The position numbers were made by a program, and so were the translations under genes. The notes under the pieces are model-generated. The model saw only the letters and a program-made list of their open reading frames with translations, was not told where the DNA came from and searched no databases. 64,000 nt of DNA, taken from contig JARNGD010000019.1 of assembly GCA_031001845.1 (NCBI GenBank), positions 1-64,000 of the forward strand, written 5' to 3'. The stretch comes from Achaetomiella virescens (lineage: Eukaryota; Ascomycota; Sordariomycetes; Sordariales; Chaetomiaceae). Below, piece after piece: positions 19,867 to 32,145 of this stretch. Position 1 is the first letter of the stretch, and the number at the start of each line of letters is the position of its first letter.

Positions 19867-22162
19867 CGACAAGGGCAGCGAGTGGAACCCCTGAAATGGA
19901 GAAGTTGAGGATTTGAGTTTTGCGAATTGATATTCCAACTCCGGTGGAGCTTGTGGAATTTTTTTTCCCGCGTTTGATGCCGCGCCGGGCACTAACAAGC
20001 CAAGCTTTAGGGATTGAAAGGTGGTTGAGGAGGCTGTCGAGATCGGATTGAGAGAAATCTGGGGAAAGCGTGGCCCGGGGAAGCTCGAGTTTTACAAGAA
20101 CTGGTTCGTCTCATTCTGCTCAGGAACGACCCACGGCAGTTTCGCCGCGATCGTCCGCGATCGGAGGAATGGGACATTTCGACCAGGGACCAGCCAGCTC
20201 AGCATGAATCGAACATGCTGACCTCGTGGAGCCGTGGAGTCGCGGAGCGGTCCCGTCTGGGGTACATGACAGTCGATCTCGTTCGGTCTCGTTGGGAATG
20301 TGGACTTATCGCCACTTCGCTCACCGAGGCTGGGGCTACGGTGGATCTTTTACGAGACTAGAACCTCGGGAAGGCCCCGTTCAGCTCAACGCTCACCGAT
20401 GACCGGCTAACGGCGGGCTAATCCACCTTGAAGTGTCCCTGTCCATTAAGTAATAGCGAACTGATTAATGGGTGTGGCGGAGTTGAGTTTCCGGTCATTC
20501 CGCAGCCTGGCTTCTTGAAAAAACAAACTGCATCGCAACCGTTGGGCTTGAGATTGTTTCAAGGCCGCAATTTCGGCGCTGCCGCGTCACATCTGTTACG
20601 AAGATTGTAAGGTTTAACCGTGTTGATGGGTGGACAATAGGGCCCTGTAAAAAACGCACTGTCCATAAAGCAATCGAACATTCCAAAATCGTTCCATGAC
20701 TCATTTACGTCACGGAGATCCACAGGAGCCAACACACCAGGAATATCTCCACATGTTTCGCATGTCTCTCCATGAACTGCCTCATGATGACTCGTTGGGT
20801 TTTGGTACACGAGATGTCACTGCGGCATCGACAGATGCATACCATTGCACCTTCCAATTCCAGGTAACCACTATTCAGCGACGAACTGGGTGGGCAAGGA
20901 AAGACAAAGAATTGGTGGCACCGTCCTCTTCCGAGACTGAAGCATCCTGAAGATCTTCTTCCAGTTAACCCTTGAGCTTCCTCCGTCTTGTTGACCTGCT
21001 CCCTCTGGGTTCCCCAAATACCGGGAGAAATCATACCCTGCTCTTTACCCCAGAGTTCTAAAGTGTCAGGGTTCCACAAAGCACTTCTGCAACGGGTAGA
21101 GGTCTAGAAGCGACTGGTTGCTGCGGGTCTAGATCGTCCACAGTAGTCGCACCATAACCGGCATTTGTGCTCTGGGACCTGCCAAGATGCTGACCGTAAG
21201 ACACGCCGTCCACACCTTCCAGAATAGCCTGACCGCCTGACTGAAACTCGCGGGAAGGTCGGGGAGGAACCCACTTGTCTGCGTCGGGAACGCCGTTGTT
21301 CCGTTCGCCCGCGAGATGAGCAGCGGTCGATTTCCGCATTGATGACAACAGGAACCTTTAGCCTTGCGGTTCTGGGTGTGAAAGTTAAGATACCTCGATA
21401 ATTTTACCGTCTGGTTCTGCAACTGAAATGAGCAGAGATAATGGACGAAATTTCAATCCTCTGGAAGGTCTTACCTAGGCATTGAGCATACGGTGGTGAG
21501 AAGTTTAGGGTCCGGGGCTGGCCAGCCCGGAACTTGCCGCTACTTATGAGTGGGTTCAGCCAAGATGTACTGCGTCCAAGCCCCAGTTGGCGTTACATAG
21601 TACATTTGCTAAGTGCTTTACCTCCTTTCTTCCTGGCCCACCAGCTTTCCCCAAAGTGTGGCGATATTCGACATCGCCAGGGAGTCTCCTAGGCCCGTGG
21701 TCAACGCTAGTTTTGCAGCCAGATCTCTCAAAATGAAGGACGACCAAGACCCCCAGTTCGTTGGCAGCACTATCCACGTCTCACTCAACGATTCTGCCCC
21801 GCAGGACACGGATTTCGATGATTCCCCAACTGCGCCTCTGTTCCCCTATACGACAACAGTGGTCAGGACCTCGGGCATCCTTACGCAGACCCAGAACTCT
21901 CCCGGTCTCCTTATTGAACTCTGATTGAAAAGAGGGACCTCCCCAGCTCTGCTGAACAGTCATCCACTGTCCCCAGTAGCAATGTGGACCATACACAGTC
22001 GTCAACGCCTGCGCCAGATCCACATACCAAAAATCGAAAGAGAGAGCCCGTCAAGTCGTTGAAGCCCGGCAAGTTCAATCCCAAATGACCGCTCAAGTTA
22101 TGCTGTGGTTTAACGACTGCCGTAAGAGAGGGCTCTTATCACGGTCGTGATGTGGTGGCCAC
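19867..22162. other. no recognisable gene
   Basis: Open frames occur on both strands (for example plus 21,613-21,924, minus 21,058-21,422) but none shows a domain or splice continuity I can support. The part nearest the gypsy LTR may be host sequence or decayed repeat. Confidence 0.45.
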
Positions 22163-22358
22163 TGTAAAGGGGGTACTCGAGTATTGTGTGGTTGCGCGAG
22201 CAACCCAAAGGGAGGCCGCAGGGTAAATTCCCTGCAGGAGGTGGGGCGCGCAGGTGGGGGGGCTGTAGCAGTCCGGCAACAGCGTAACCCTAACGCCTCT
22301 TTAATCTATTTACACGTGACATGGCACGGGTCTGTCGCGTGACACTACCCCTTTTACA
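22163..22358 (-). repeat. LTR (3' side of the gypsy fragment)
   Basis: On the minus strand the 196-bp LTR begins TGTAAAAGGGGTAG and ends TACCCCCTTTACA, giving TG...CA ends with an extended inverted repeat. A purine-rich tract (GGGAGGAGGGG) lies just before it, as expected for the polypurine primer of a 3' LTR. No second copy was found in the window. Confidence 0.7.
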
Positions 22359-23780
22359 AACAACCCCTCCTCCCGCGTCAGGGCTAGAATAAACCTTGAT
22401 CGTGGAACACCCTCCATCGCTGTTCAACCGCCCACTTCTCCTGACACCACTGTTCTCCCCCTCGCGCGCCCTGTTCTGACATACCGCCTCCGCCTGCTTT
22501 CCGTGATCGCTCTCCCTTTTTCGGCACCAGGCGGCGCCGGACCCAGACGGTGGCCCCGGCTTGTCCGGGTTAGCATCGTAGAAGTCCCAGACGGCGTCGT
22601 CGCATCCTCGGAGGTCTGTGACTGGTTGCCAGGTGGGCGTTTCGTATCTTTCCCACTCGACGAGGTATTATTGCCACTTGCCACTGTCCGCCTTGCCGTA
22701 GTCCAGAATCGCTTCAAGTCCTCACTCCTGGATCTCTTCGCCGTCGTCCGTTCTCGTCACGACACTGCCGCGATTTGCTCTGACGTTCCTCTGAGTGTGC
22801 TCCTGGCCCCGGATATCCTCGTTCCCTCGGTACGGCCTTACCTTGGAGACGTGGAGGGTGTTGAAAATCTTCGTGTTCGCCGGCAGCCGGAGCGTCACTG
22901 TGTGTGACGACGCTTTGATGACCTCAAAAGGCCCCTCCCATTTTGGTTCCAGCTTCTGCGACGGTCTCTCGGTCTTCACGTTCTCCATGTTGAGCATCAC
23001 TTTGTTCTTCGCGCGGTAGATCGGCGCGTCGCGGCGCCTGCGATTGGCGATTTCCTCGTGTCGGTCCTGCGCCTGTTCCTTCAACGCTGTGACCACCTCC
23101 AGCACCGCTTCAAACCTGGCCGCGATTTCCGAGGCCTTGAAGAACTTCTTCCGCTCTCTCTCCCAGGGCAGGGCGTTGCCGGCTCCCTGCCCATCCGCGG
23201 GTGGAAACCGTAATTCGCATAAAATGCCGAGACGCCCGTCGTTTCCGACACTGCATTTGTTGCCAGCGAATTCCGCCAGAGGTAGCCAGTCCACCCAGTC
23301 GTGCTATGCCCAGACCACAAATAGCCCCAGGTATTGCTCCAGTTTCGCGTTGTTGCGTTTGGCATGCCTGTTGGGTTGTGGGTGAAACGCCGAGGATGGC
23401 CTCAACGTGACCGCGAGCCTTGCTGCCAATGCTCTCCAAATTGCCGAGATGAACTGCGGTTCCCGGTCAGAAACGACCGTATCAGGGAGCCCCTGCAGGC
23501 AGTATACTCTCTCAATGAAGCGGTATGCCAGTTCTTCCGTTTCCAACGAGATCGTTGCTATGAACTGCCGCATCTTCGTTAGGCGGTCGGTTGGCAAATG
23601 GGTGCTTGAACCGGAATGGGTTGCGGGCATGCATGCCCCTTGTGGAGTTGACACTGCACGGTTTCTTATCTTGCCTCCTGCAGCTGCTTCACAAGCAAGA
23701 GAAACTGGACATGACGAGAAGAAGGGTGGAATGTAGGTTCTGAGCCGACACGTTTGTCTATTTGTAAGTGTCAATGCAAT
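22359..23780 (-). mobile_element. Ty3/gypsy retrotransposon fragment: integrase core plus chromodomain
   Basis: The minus strand carries the end of a gypsy Pol polyprotein. The integrase core shows DRLTKMRQFIATISLETEEL, GLPDTVVSDREPQFISAIW and SSAFHPQPN. The C-terminal integrase region shows WVDWLPLAEFAGN, FEAVLEVVTALKEQAQDRHE, KWEGPFEVIKA, TLRLPANTKIFNTLHVSKVR. A chromodomain follows near 22,580-22,740 (LEAILDYGKADSGKWQ, YLVEWERYETPTWQPVTDLR), the part that targets such elements to chromatin. Reverse transcriptase, RNase H and gag are missing, so the copy is 5'-truncated. Stops within the chromodomain and a frame change near 23,290 show it is dead. Confidence 0.88.
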
Positions 23781-24180
23781 CGCGATCTAGCGCATACGAC
23801 CATGCCTACTAGAGAACTCGGGATCCCGTCCGCTCTCCCATAGATAAGCCATAGATAAGCTAGTAAGGGCAGGCATCCATCCTTTCAGTCCAAGGCAACT
23901 CGCGTGTGCAAAAAAGTGGGATCGTAGTGGGAGCGCGGGTATTGCTGGGGACAGTCACAGCAGGCGGGCCGGAATTAAAACCGAAGACGGGCTGACGTAA
24001 CGAAACGACCTTCCCCCGGGCCCAGCAGACCTTTTAACCACATACCAAGGGTGGACAGCGCTCACACAGACTCCACCTCGATAACAATCTCACTCGTACG
24101 CGAAACATATAGAATGGACTGACCATCCGACCTTTGGGTCGTTTTTGCATCGTGCTTTCCCAGTCAACAGGTTTCTTCCG
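23781..24180. other. intergenic, upstream of the kinase gene
   Basis: No gene is seen. It presumably includes the kinase promoter and the old upstream junction of the gypsy fragment. Confidence 0.5.
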
Positions 24181-25381
24181 ATGTCTCTCAATCGTCTTGT
24201 TTGCCATATGCCCTTGAGTCGGCTTGCCTACCCTACGAGCATCAGAATGGCATCCACCATAGTGGGCAAATCCGGTCGGGTGTACGTTCAAGGCCAGGTG
24301 CTCCAACGTCATCGCAACCACCATGGCCTCAATGTCTTGAAAGCCGAGTACGTCTCAAACTCCATGCCCTCTTCTCATACTCTTGTCGCAGCTCTGACCC
24401 ATCTCACTCAGGTCCGGGAAAGAGTCTTTTGTCTTCAAGCGCGTACCTAGGCCGTCCTACGATCTGTCCCTTCGCCTCGCAGCCGAGTTTCCTGCCTCCC
24501 GTCGGCTTCGAATGCACATCGATTGCAACCAAGAGGAAGGCATCCTCGTCTATCCGTATTTTCGAGGCACCCTGCTTGCCTTGATTCAGGAAGATCCGAG
24601 CCTTCCTCTGGCGGAAGGAAAGAAAATCTTGCGGCGTGTAGGAGAGGCAATACAAGAACTTCATAGCAAAGACTGGATCCACATCGGTACACTCTCCGCA
24701 ATCTACAAATTGTTATTCATGACCTCTGACTAATCAATCTATCTTGGTAGATGTGAAACCTGATAATATTCGGGTCAACTGGACCTTGGACAAAGAGGGT
24801 AATAAAACAGTCACCGATGTAACCCTGGGTGATTTTGACCTCGCTTTCAAGTTAGAGGGTGGAGAGCCACATCAGACCCGTTATGCAATAGGGAATGCCA
24901 TGTGGCGAAGCCCAGAAGGACAGACTAGAAGAGGTGTAACAAAAGCGTCAGATATTTTCTCATTTGGGCTAGTGGTAAGTGAGCCACGTTCACGTTCAAG
25001 AATGCACGATAATAAGCTCTTACAGTGCATATATGCCTCGGGGTGGGGAGTTGCTGCTCTGAACGATTACCAGGAACTATCGAAGAGTGGTATAACACCG
25101 GAACAAGAGATCCTTACTCGACAGTTTTGTTATTTCGGGCTAGTTCCTGAAGGCCTCCTCAAGCAAGTCAACAGTGAGGATTGTGCAACGCTCTGAATGG
25201 AGCATCAGCAATAGCCGAGGTGGCAGTGAAGGAGCAACCCGAGCTAAGATCCGAGCGGTGGAGGGAGGAGCTTGGTTCCGAGGCACAGAACATGATATCT
25301 GGAACGACAAACCCAGATCCGACGGCGAGAACAACGATACACCAGGTGTTGGCGCATCGGTGGTGGCAGGAGGATAGTTAA
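24181..25381 (+). CDS. protein kinase-like protein, expanded fungal family
   Basis: A serine/threonine kinase-fold protein. I read four exons: 24,181-24,347, 24,412-24,686, 24,751-24,974 and 25,026-25,381, with donors GTACGT, GTACAC and GTAAGT and proper acceptors. The spliced reading gives VLQRHRNHHGLNVLKAESGK, then ESFVFKRV (candidate ATP-site Lys), LRMHIDCNQEEGILVYPYFR, the catalytic loop WIHIDVKPDNI (HID in place of HRD), GDFDLAF (DFD in place of DFG), GNAMWRSPEGQ and SDIFSFGLV. One frame change at about 25,178-25,182 (TT, probably TTT) precedes ALNGASAIAEVAVKEQ and the end HRWWQEDS. With it corrected the protein is about 340 aa. The HID and DFD variants suggest it may still bind nucleotide, but activity is not certain. 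Confidence 0.82.
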
Positions 25382-25682
25382 AGAGCTATCAAAGGTGGCT
25401 AGAAGCGCGGAAGCGATCAGAAACCAAGAACTCATGCCTCAAGTGTTATCAGTGTACAGTTTTTCACAGCTGCTACGTGGTAAAAGAGACATATAGATGC
25501 TGGCGGCAAGGTATCACCGGCGCAATGGCAATAGCTTCAACTGCGTAATTGATGGCCTGTGAGTGTGCTTGATCAATTGAGTTGTTCTAGGCAAAATTGA
25601 CGTGGTGTACCACTAAGTTGGATCTCGCCAAAGCCACAGTGCACCACCCACTGAACCAGAGTCCGCGTTCCAACACCAGTTG
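25382..25682. other. intergenic between converging genes
   Basis: The kinase and the hypothetical gene point toward each other here; no further feature is seen. Confidence 0.5.
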
Positions 25683-26390
25683 TTATCCGTCATTGGCTCG
25701 CTGTTGTGTCCGAGTTGTTGAAATCGGTTCATGAGCCACCCGCCATCCGTTGTCGACTTCTGACGAGTCGTAGATGCCCCTAAATAGTGAGACAACCGAC
25801 CAATTAGTCTCAAAAATTGAGAGGACATTGTGGATATCTCCAAATGCTGGTGCAGTCCAATTGGTGGCCGGATCACTGCGAAGAAGGAGATTTGTGGTGG
25901 GATTTAGAGTGTGCCGCCTGCCCTGCATTGTTTTGAAGTTCCTGAGATCTGGGAGACGGCCAAGCTGTGCAAATCGAAAACTGTCAACGTTTAGTTAAAT
26001 GAAATATCAGCTTATTGAAACTTACAGACCAGCACCGTTCGTAACTTCCTCACTACCGGCGCCCGGTATTGGCCCTAGGGAGGGGATCGATATTTCCTCG
26101 CTCAAGGGAGTAGACGAGATGTCGACTTCCTCACCACTACTGGAGGCTTCTGAAGTGTCCAGCTGATGTCGACGAGCTTGTTTGCGTGGCGCGTTCAATG
26201 CTTCATTTAAAACTATTGCCAAACGCATGCCGATCTCTGCTTTCTTATTGTCAAAGAATTCGAGTCGATGCCGTTCATCTTCGTTTGACCACAAGGGTTG
26301 TACCGAACTTTTTTGCACGATTTTCCCCAGTGTGCAGAAAGCGCTCACAGATTCTCCTTCTGTTTGAGACAGCATGGGCATCAAAGGCAT
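25683..26390 (-). CDS. hypothetical protein, two exons
   Basis: I do not recognise this protein. Exon 1 (26,390-26,026) encodes MPLMPMLSQTEGESVSAF, a basic/helical part (ALNAPRKQARRHQ) and an acidic Ser-rich stretch (SSSGEEVDISSTPLSEE). A textbook 45-nt intron follows at 25,981-26,025 (GTAAGT, AACTAAAC branch point, CAG). Exon 2 (25,980-25,683) continues in phase with FRFAQLGRLPDLRN and ends RTQQRANDG. The spliced length is about 220 aa. The quality of the intron and its phase are the main evidence that it is a gene. The start is uncertain, as similar-looking sequence continues upstream. Confidence 0.5.
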
Positions 26391-27000
26391 CCGTGCTCAG
26401 GGTCCGGATAATCTGAGCTCGATAGCCATTAGCCATGTCAAACCGTCTAGGAGCTACCACTTACGGGTAAAGAATTGCCGTAGAAGGTTGAACTTAGACC
26501 GGTGTTGCTTCTTGTGTTCACATCCTGGAAATGGGCAAACATAATTAACCTCATTCCGTCTGCCGATCAAAGTCATCGATATCTACTGACACAAAGCGAG
26601 GACAATTCACAGCTACACCGGCAAGGAAGGAGGGCTTCCAGAACAGATCCTTTTTCGAAGGAAACAAACTACTCTTTTGACCATTCTCAACTACCCGCTA
26701 CCCACCAACCCGTCCCATCCCCGCTGATTACGTGACTGACGTGACAAGAGGACATGAGGATGCGAAAACGACGTGAAGGATGCTTACTCTACACATGCGC
26801 CCCAAGCCGGCAACAGAGAGAGAGAAGGGACTAAGGGTCAGGAAGGCCAGACTGACTAGGTGACCTGCCAAAGAGGAAAAATGACAAACTCCAGATTGTG
26901 CGACGTCGGCATCCCTATCAACGAGTGATACCCCATCCCATCATCACCCCCAATCCAGCTTTTATCCACCACCCCAATTCATGATGACCATATCCCCATC
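26391..27000. other. intergenic at the accessory/core junction
   Basis: No gene is seen. The proximal part probably includes the eIF3a 3' untranslated region. Confidence 0.5.
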
Positions 27001-30000
27001 TTAGTTGCCAGCCTCCCTGCGGAACTTAGGCACCCACTTGCCGGGAGCACCGCTCGGCTTGAGGGCTCCGGCGCAGGACCGTTGTCCTTGTTCTCGCCGC
27101 GGCCGGAGCCTACCCGGTCCATGGGGGCACCACGGCCGGACGGGACACGGGGCGGCATCCCGCCACGTTCAGCAGGCGGCGCACTGCCGCCAGCGGCGGC
27201 CTTGGCGGCCTCGCGATCGCGCCAGCTGGGCTTGTTGCCGGCGAGCTGGATGCGGGGAGGACCAGCGGCCGCAGGGGGGCGGTCGTTGGACTCGGTCCGC
27301 TCCATCGGGGAGCAGGACGCGCCGCGGGCGGGGCGTTCTCTGAAGGGGCGCCACCGGCAGCAGCGGCAGCCTTTGCCGCTTCACGCTCACGCCAGCTGGG
27401 CTTGTTGCCGGCAAGAGCGAGACGGGGCGGGCCACCAGCGGCGGCCGCGACCGGCTCGGGTGTGGCCCGGATGGGCACGGCGGCCGCGGCAGCCTTCTCG
27501 GCACGGCGACGGGCCATTGCCTCCTCCTCGCGCTGTTGCTGGCGAGCCTGGGCTTCCCTGGCGCGCTCGCGCTCCTTCTCGCGCTCCTCCTTGAGCCTGG
27601 CCATCTCCTCCCTGCGGGCCTCCAGGCGCTTCCTTTCCTCCTCCTTCTCGCGGGCGGCGCGCTCTTCGGCTTCCCGGAGGGCACGCTCCTTCTCCTCCCG
27701 CTCGCGCTTCTCGCGCAGCTTCCGCTCGCGGTACTCCTTCCTCCGGAGGGCGACCTGCTTCTCCAGCTCGCGCTCGGCATCGCGTCGACGCTTCTCGAAG
27801 ACATCGCGCCGGCGCTCGTGGAGGTCGGCCCGGAAGGCCTCGTAGTAGGGCATGAGACGGCTCAACCGGTGCTTGAGCTCCAGGTCGGCCTTGTGCTTTG
27901 CCTCGGCCTCCTTGAGGGTCTGAGCCTTGATAACCTCGTAGGCGGCGAGATCGCGCTCGCGCTGCTTGGCGTAATCCTCAGGAAGTTTCTTGGCCTCCTC
28001 CTTCCTGAAGGCGCGCTCCAGGTGGTCGAGACGCTTGCCAGTGATCCGGAGCTTCTCAGCAATGCTGTTCTTCTCCCGCTCGAGTTGCTGCAGCTTAATC
28101 ATGCGGATCTTGTTGCTGTCGAGGTTTTCAAGGTCCTCAAGCTCAATGTCCTCAAGCTTCATATCCTTGAGCATGCTCTCGACCTCCTTCCTCTTGATCT
28201 GCTCACGCTCGTTGGCCATCCGCTTCTGCTCGCGGATTCTCTGCTCCTCAGCCAACCGCTGGGCCTCAGCCTGCTGCAAGGCCTGCTCCTGGAGCATCTT
28301 CTTGCGAGCATTCTCCTTCTCCCGTTGAGCTTGAGCCTCAGAGGCCTTATCCTTCCTCTTCTGGATAATGTCCTTCCTGGCAAGGATCTCCAGGTGCTCC
28401 TTCTCCGCACCGGCCTTGGCGCGAGCAAGAGCAGCTTCGCGGGCCTTGCGGGCCTCATTGAACGAGGGATCGATGTAGCGGCAGGTGGTATAAAGAACCT
28501 CGGCAAGACGGGTAAGCTGAGAGCGAACGATCTGCGAGGGAGTGCTCTGGAGACGCTGGACGGAACCGTCTCACTCTCGGCCGAGCCGGCAGCCGAACCA
28601 GCGTGAACAGCCTTGGCGGAGGAGAAGACATCGACGTCGAAGCTAAGGACGCCAGTGGCATGATCCATGCGGATGGCGAGATCGCCCTTCTTGTTGCCGT
28701 TCATGATAAACTTCTCGATGGTTCCGCGCGTGACCTGGAAGGGCTCGGGGAACTGGGCAAGGCTCTGGACGAAACTCGAGATCGACCGTCTCGTAGACCT
28801 GGGAGAGCTGCTGGAACAGGCGGGTAAGGATGACCTGCTGGAGCGGAGCAATGTACTTCTGCATCTCCTCGTCGGCGCCAATCTCGGAAAGAATAGGGGA
28901 AATCTTCTGGCAAATGGACAGAGGGTGGAAGTCGACCTCGAGGATGTTGTAGAGATCGCGAATCTGAGGACGGGCACGACGGAGGAGAGCCTTAGAGAGC
29001 ACATCACGGAACAGGCTGGCGCGAGTCGGCGCCTGCGACATGCCAAGAAGGTGGGTCAGGCGCGAGTTCTTGTTCTTGCGTGCCTCATCAAAGTCGACCA
29101 TGGCCCCCCGGGACCGCGAAGTGCTGATGACAGGGAGAGAGGGGCAGAGGGACGACGAAAGTCGCGGCCTTCTGCAGGTCAGCCTCGCTGGAGGGGGGGT
29201 TTATCGGACTTCTTGCTCTGGCCAGTCGCAACCATGGCGGCAGACTGGCGCAGCAGGTTGTAGTACCGCGCCCAAGCAGCGGCGTGGAAGAGGTAGTTCT
29301 CGCCGACCAGGAAGATGCGGTGAGCTTCTCGTAGTAGTTCGCCATCATGATGTTCTTGGGCGGCCGCTTGCTGAGGCTCAGCAGGGTGTGTGATATCCTC
29401 AACGCTGCGGAAAGCCTCTTGCCACAGCTCCAGTTCGACAGCCACATTTAGTTGTTGAAAGCGAGTCTCCAGGTGGCGCTGCAGAGTGTCGGGGTCGTTC
29501 AGGTTAATAGCGTGCATCTGAGCCGAGTACTTGGCAGCGGTCTGGACGTGGTTTGCGGAGGAGCTCGCAGAGACGACGGAACTCGGTCTTGCGGGCGTAC
29601 TTGAGGCAGAAGTCGAACGCCTGCATGGCGACGCTCTGGTAGAGAAGCTCAAGGCGGGCATTGTTGCGGAGGATATCCAGGACGGTCCGGTAAGCCTCCC
29701 ACAGGAACTTCAGCCAGGGGGTAACGATGGCGGCGGTGCGGTCCTTCGATTGCTCGCCGGAGACGGTAGCTAGGAGGATGGACTCGGGGGTCTCGCTGGC
29801 CTCGAGGTCGTCGACGCTGGAAGTCGCGGTGGCCTCAATGCTGGACTGGACCTCCTCGGCCTTTTGTTGGGCAGCCGAGACCTTCTCGGCGGCCAACTCG
29901 ATAAACTTCTTGAGCACAAGCTGCATTCCCAAGTCAGCATCCGCAGCCTGCCACCCAACCCGTCAGATCCCACGAACCTCTATTGTCGCGACGTTGGTGT

Positions 30001-30413
30001 TCTGGCGATATTTTTTTGTATTGGTAGAGGGCGTCCTTAGCGAGCTTTCCCTTCTTTTGCTCAACGGCCAACTCGACGAGCAGGATCATAACCGGCTCGA
30101 GCGACGTGATGGGGACATTGCGGGAACGCTTCGACGTGACATGCTCGTGGAGCAGGGTCAGAGCCGCCGGGGCCTGGTTGACCCCGATGAGCTCGTGGGC
30201 CCGCTTCAGGACATTCTCGGGCTTCTGATGCGAGGAGGAGGCTAACGGACGGTCAGCAAGTGGTCTCCCACAGAGTCTGGAAGATATGAGGGCGGCGGGG
30301 CCGAGTGACGATACGAAGCGGGGAGAAGGGGGGGGGTTGCTCGCAAAGCTGTTGGTGGTCACTGCAGCATTCGTGCGAGGCAAATCGGGCAATCTCAATC
30401 ACAAACTCACCAT
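27001..30413 (-). CDS. tif32: translation initiation factor eIF3 subunit a (TIF32)
   Basis: eIF3a is the scaffold of the eIF3 complex that recruits mRNA to the 40S ribosome. The start is probably the ATG at 30,413, followed at once by an intron (GTGAGT at 30,410 to TAG at 30,242). The N-terminus then reads KPENVLKRAHELIG, AALTLLHEHVTSKRSRN and EQKKGKLAKDALYQYKK. The PCI-containing middle includes RLCELLR, AMQAFDFCLKYARKTEFR, PQIRDLYNILEVDFHPLSIC and FIMNGNKKGDLAIRMDHATG. A long charged coiled coil (about 28,300-27,500) follows, with the AGNKPSWREREAAKAA motif twice, and the end KWVPKFRREAGN. Length is about 1,050 aa, normal for the family. At least seven single-base frame changes (for example C7 at about 29,185, TTT at 28,775, GG at 28,560) lie mostly in homopolymers. 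As the gene is essential they are almost certainly sequencing indels. Confidence 0.93.
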
Positions 30414-32145
30414 GATGGGCAATCTCCTCTGCGAGGTGGCTGGTCTCGAGGAGATCTGATGGGATATCTGACGAGCAGCGCAAGGGCAGCGTGAAGGGGT
30501 GCTGGCGACTTGGCTGGCGCTGTCCAGAGATTTTTTTTCGCCTCGTGGAGAATGCGGTTGTCGAAGCCCTGAGCTGGCCGGAGCGGGTTTCTCGAATTTG
30601 TGTGGGCGGAAAATGCAAGTCACGTGATTTGATGATCGAAGCCTGTCAAAGCGAAGCAGCAAAGTCCGACAAACTGGGAATTTTTCGAGGAATATCTCTA
30701 CGTCCCCGGGAATTGCAAGGTCGTTTCGCGATTACCGACACTCTGAGCATCCAGTTGCTGTTGAGCAGTCCCAGCGCCGAGATGCGGATGTCAAGAGGAG
30801 CTCTTTGGGAGGTGAGGTGGGGCTGCGTTTGCAATGCTGCAAATGGCGGGGCACTTCCAGACCGGCACTGACTGGATCGAGAACAATCCCAACAAACGAC
30901 GAGATGCTATTGTCGGCTGAACCGATCGGGAAGAGAGGAATGCGCTGGTAAAATACGCTCTGACACCGGAGGTAAATGCATGCATTCGACCTTTTTGATG
31001 ACTCCCAATCAAGATGCGGCGCATCTGTCAAGGTCCAGAGTCTTGTTGCACACATATCGATGCTGGGAAATGCTGTGTAGGCGTCCCTTCCGCGGTCAGA
31101 CCTCCCGCAGCTCCGAAGGGGTTGCAGCAGACTGCGCGGAAGCTCAACGCCCTGTCAACATCAATATTCGCCAGCCTTGATTCCCCTCCAAGATCGCTTC
31201 AACAAAAAAAAAAGAGTATATGGCGACACCTTGCCCTGAGACTTTTTTCGCAATAGCTGCCATTGTGCTTCTTCGCCGCCTGAAGAGAGTTGCCGAGTTG
31301 AGAATGAATGAGACAAAACCCAGGTCTGCGGAACCGATCGTATGTTGCTAAGCGGGCCTCAATCTCAGTTCCCTGGACATCTCATTTTCTTTTTTTGCCC
31401 GGATAGGCTTGCAGTCACGCACGGGCCATCCAACGCCCGCTCCTGAACCTGCCGGCTCCTGTGCTTTACCTTACCCCTTCCTCTTTCCGAACACCTCTCT
31501 GCCAATCCCATCCGCCCAATCCAGCACCATCAATTTGGCGGGAGCATCCAAAACCACACAACAGTCGCTCAATCGCAGCATCGACAGATTCCCTCGCCAG
31601 ACGTCGCACGCGGGCCCCCGCATTCAGTCTCTGTTCATTCGGTAAGTTTCTGATTTTTCGATTGTTATTCTACCCGCGTCATTGCGCCACCGATGGAGCA
31701 AACCGTGCAGCCGCTCTGCGACCGACAGCGAGAGCAGTCACGTCGACCACACTGGCCGACGACACGAGCGAGGGAACAAGGGGAACTCAGCGATTGAAAT
31801 GGGGTCGTGGGTCGGACACGTCGAGCTTGGGGGAAGAAACCAGCAAGGGATTACGATCGTTTTGACTGACACGTCGGTATGGCTCTACAGCAGCACGAAT
31901 ACCACGCACCGCACGGCCCGTGGTCGCGACTCCCGGCCGCCGACTCGAACACAAGCGGAAGCAGCAGCGCCGGCCGATTGCAGCAGCGACCGACTTATCC
32001 CACTCGCCGGGACTTTGAAGAAAGATCATCGCCGCGTGCGCCGCAACCGCCCCTGCCGAGACCCCGGGACGCCTGAGCAACGCCCATCCTGGATCGCCAT
32101 TATCCACCCTCACCATCCCCCATTTCCTCGAAATTTACAGCCAAA
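30414..32145. other. divergent promoter region between eIF3a and gng-1
   Basis: No coding gene is supported. It lies between two divergently transcribed conserved genes. The part before 32,146 is pyrimidine- and CA-rich, like a long fungal 5' leader. Confidence 0.55.

Noticed and set aside
27536..28606. 356-codon leucine-rich plus-strand frame
   Set aside because: It is the antisense of the eIF3a coiled coil, whose Glu/Lys-rich codons read as Leu-rich on the other strand.
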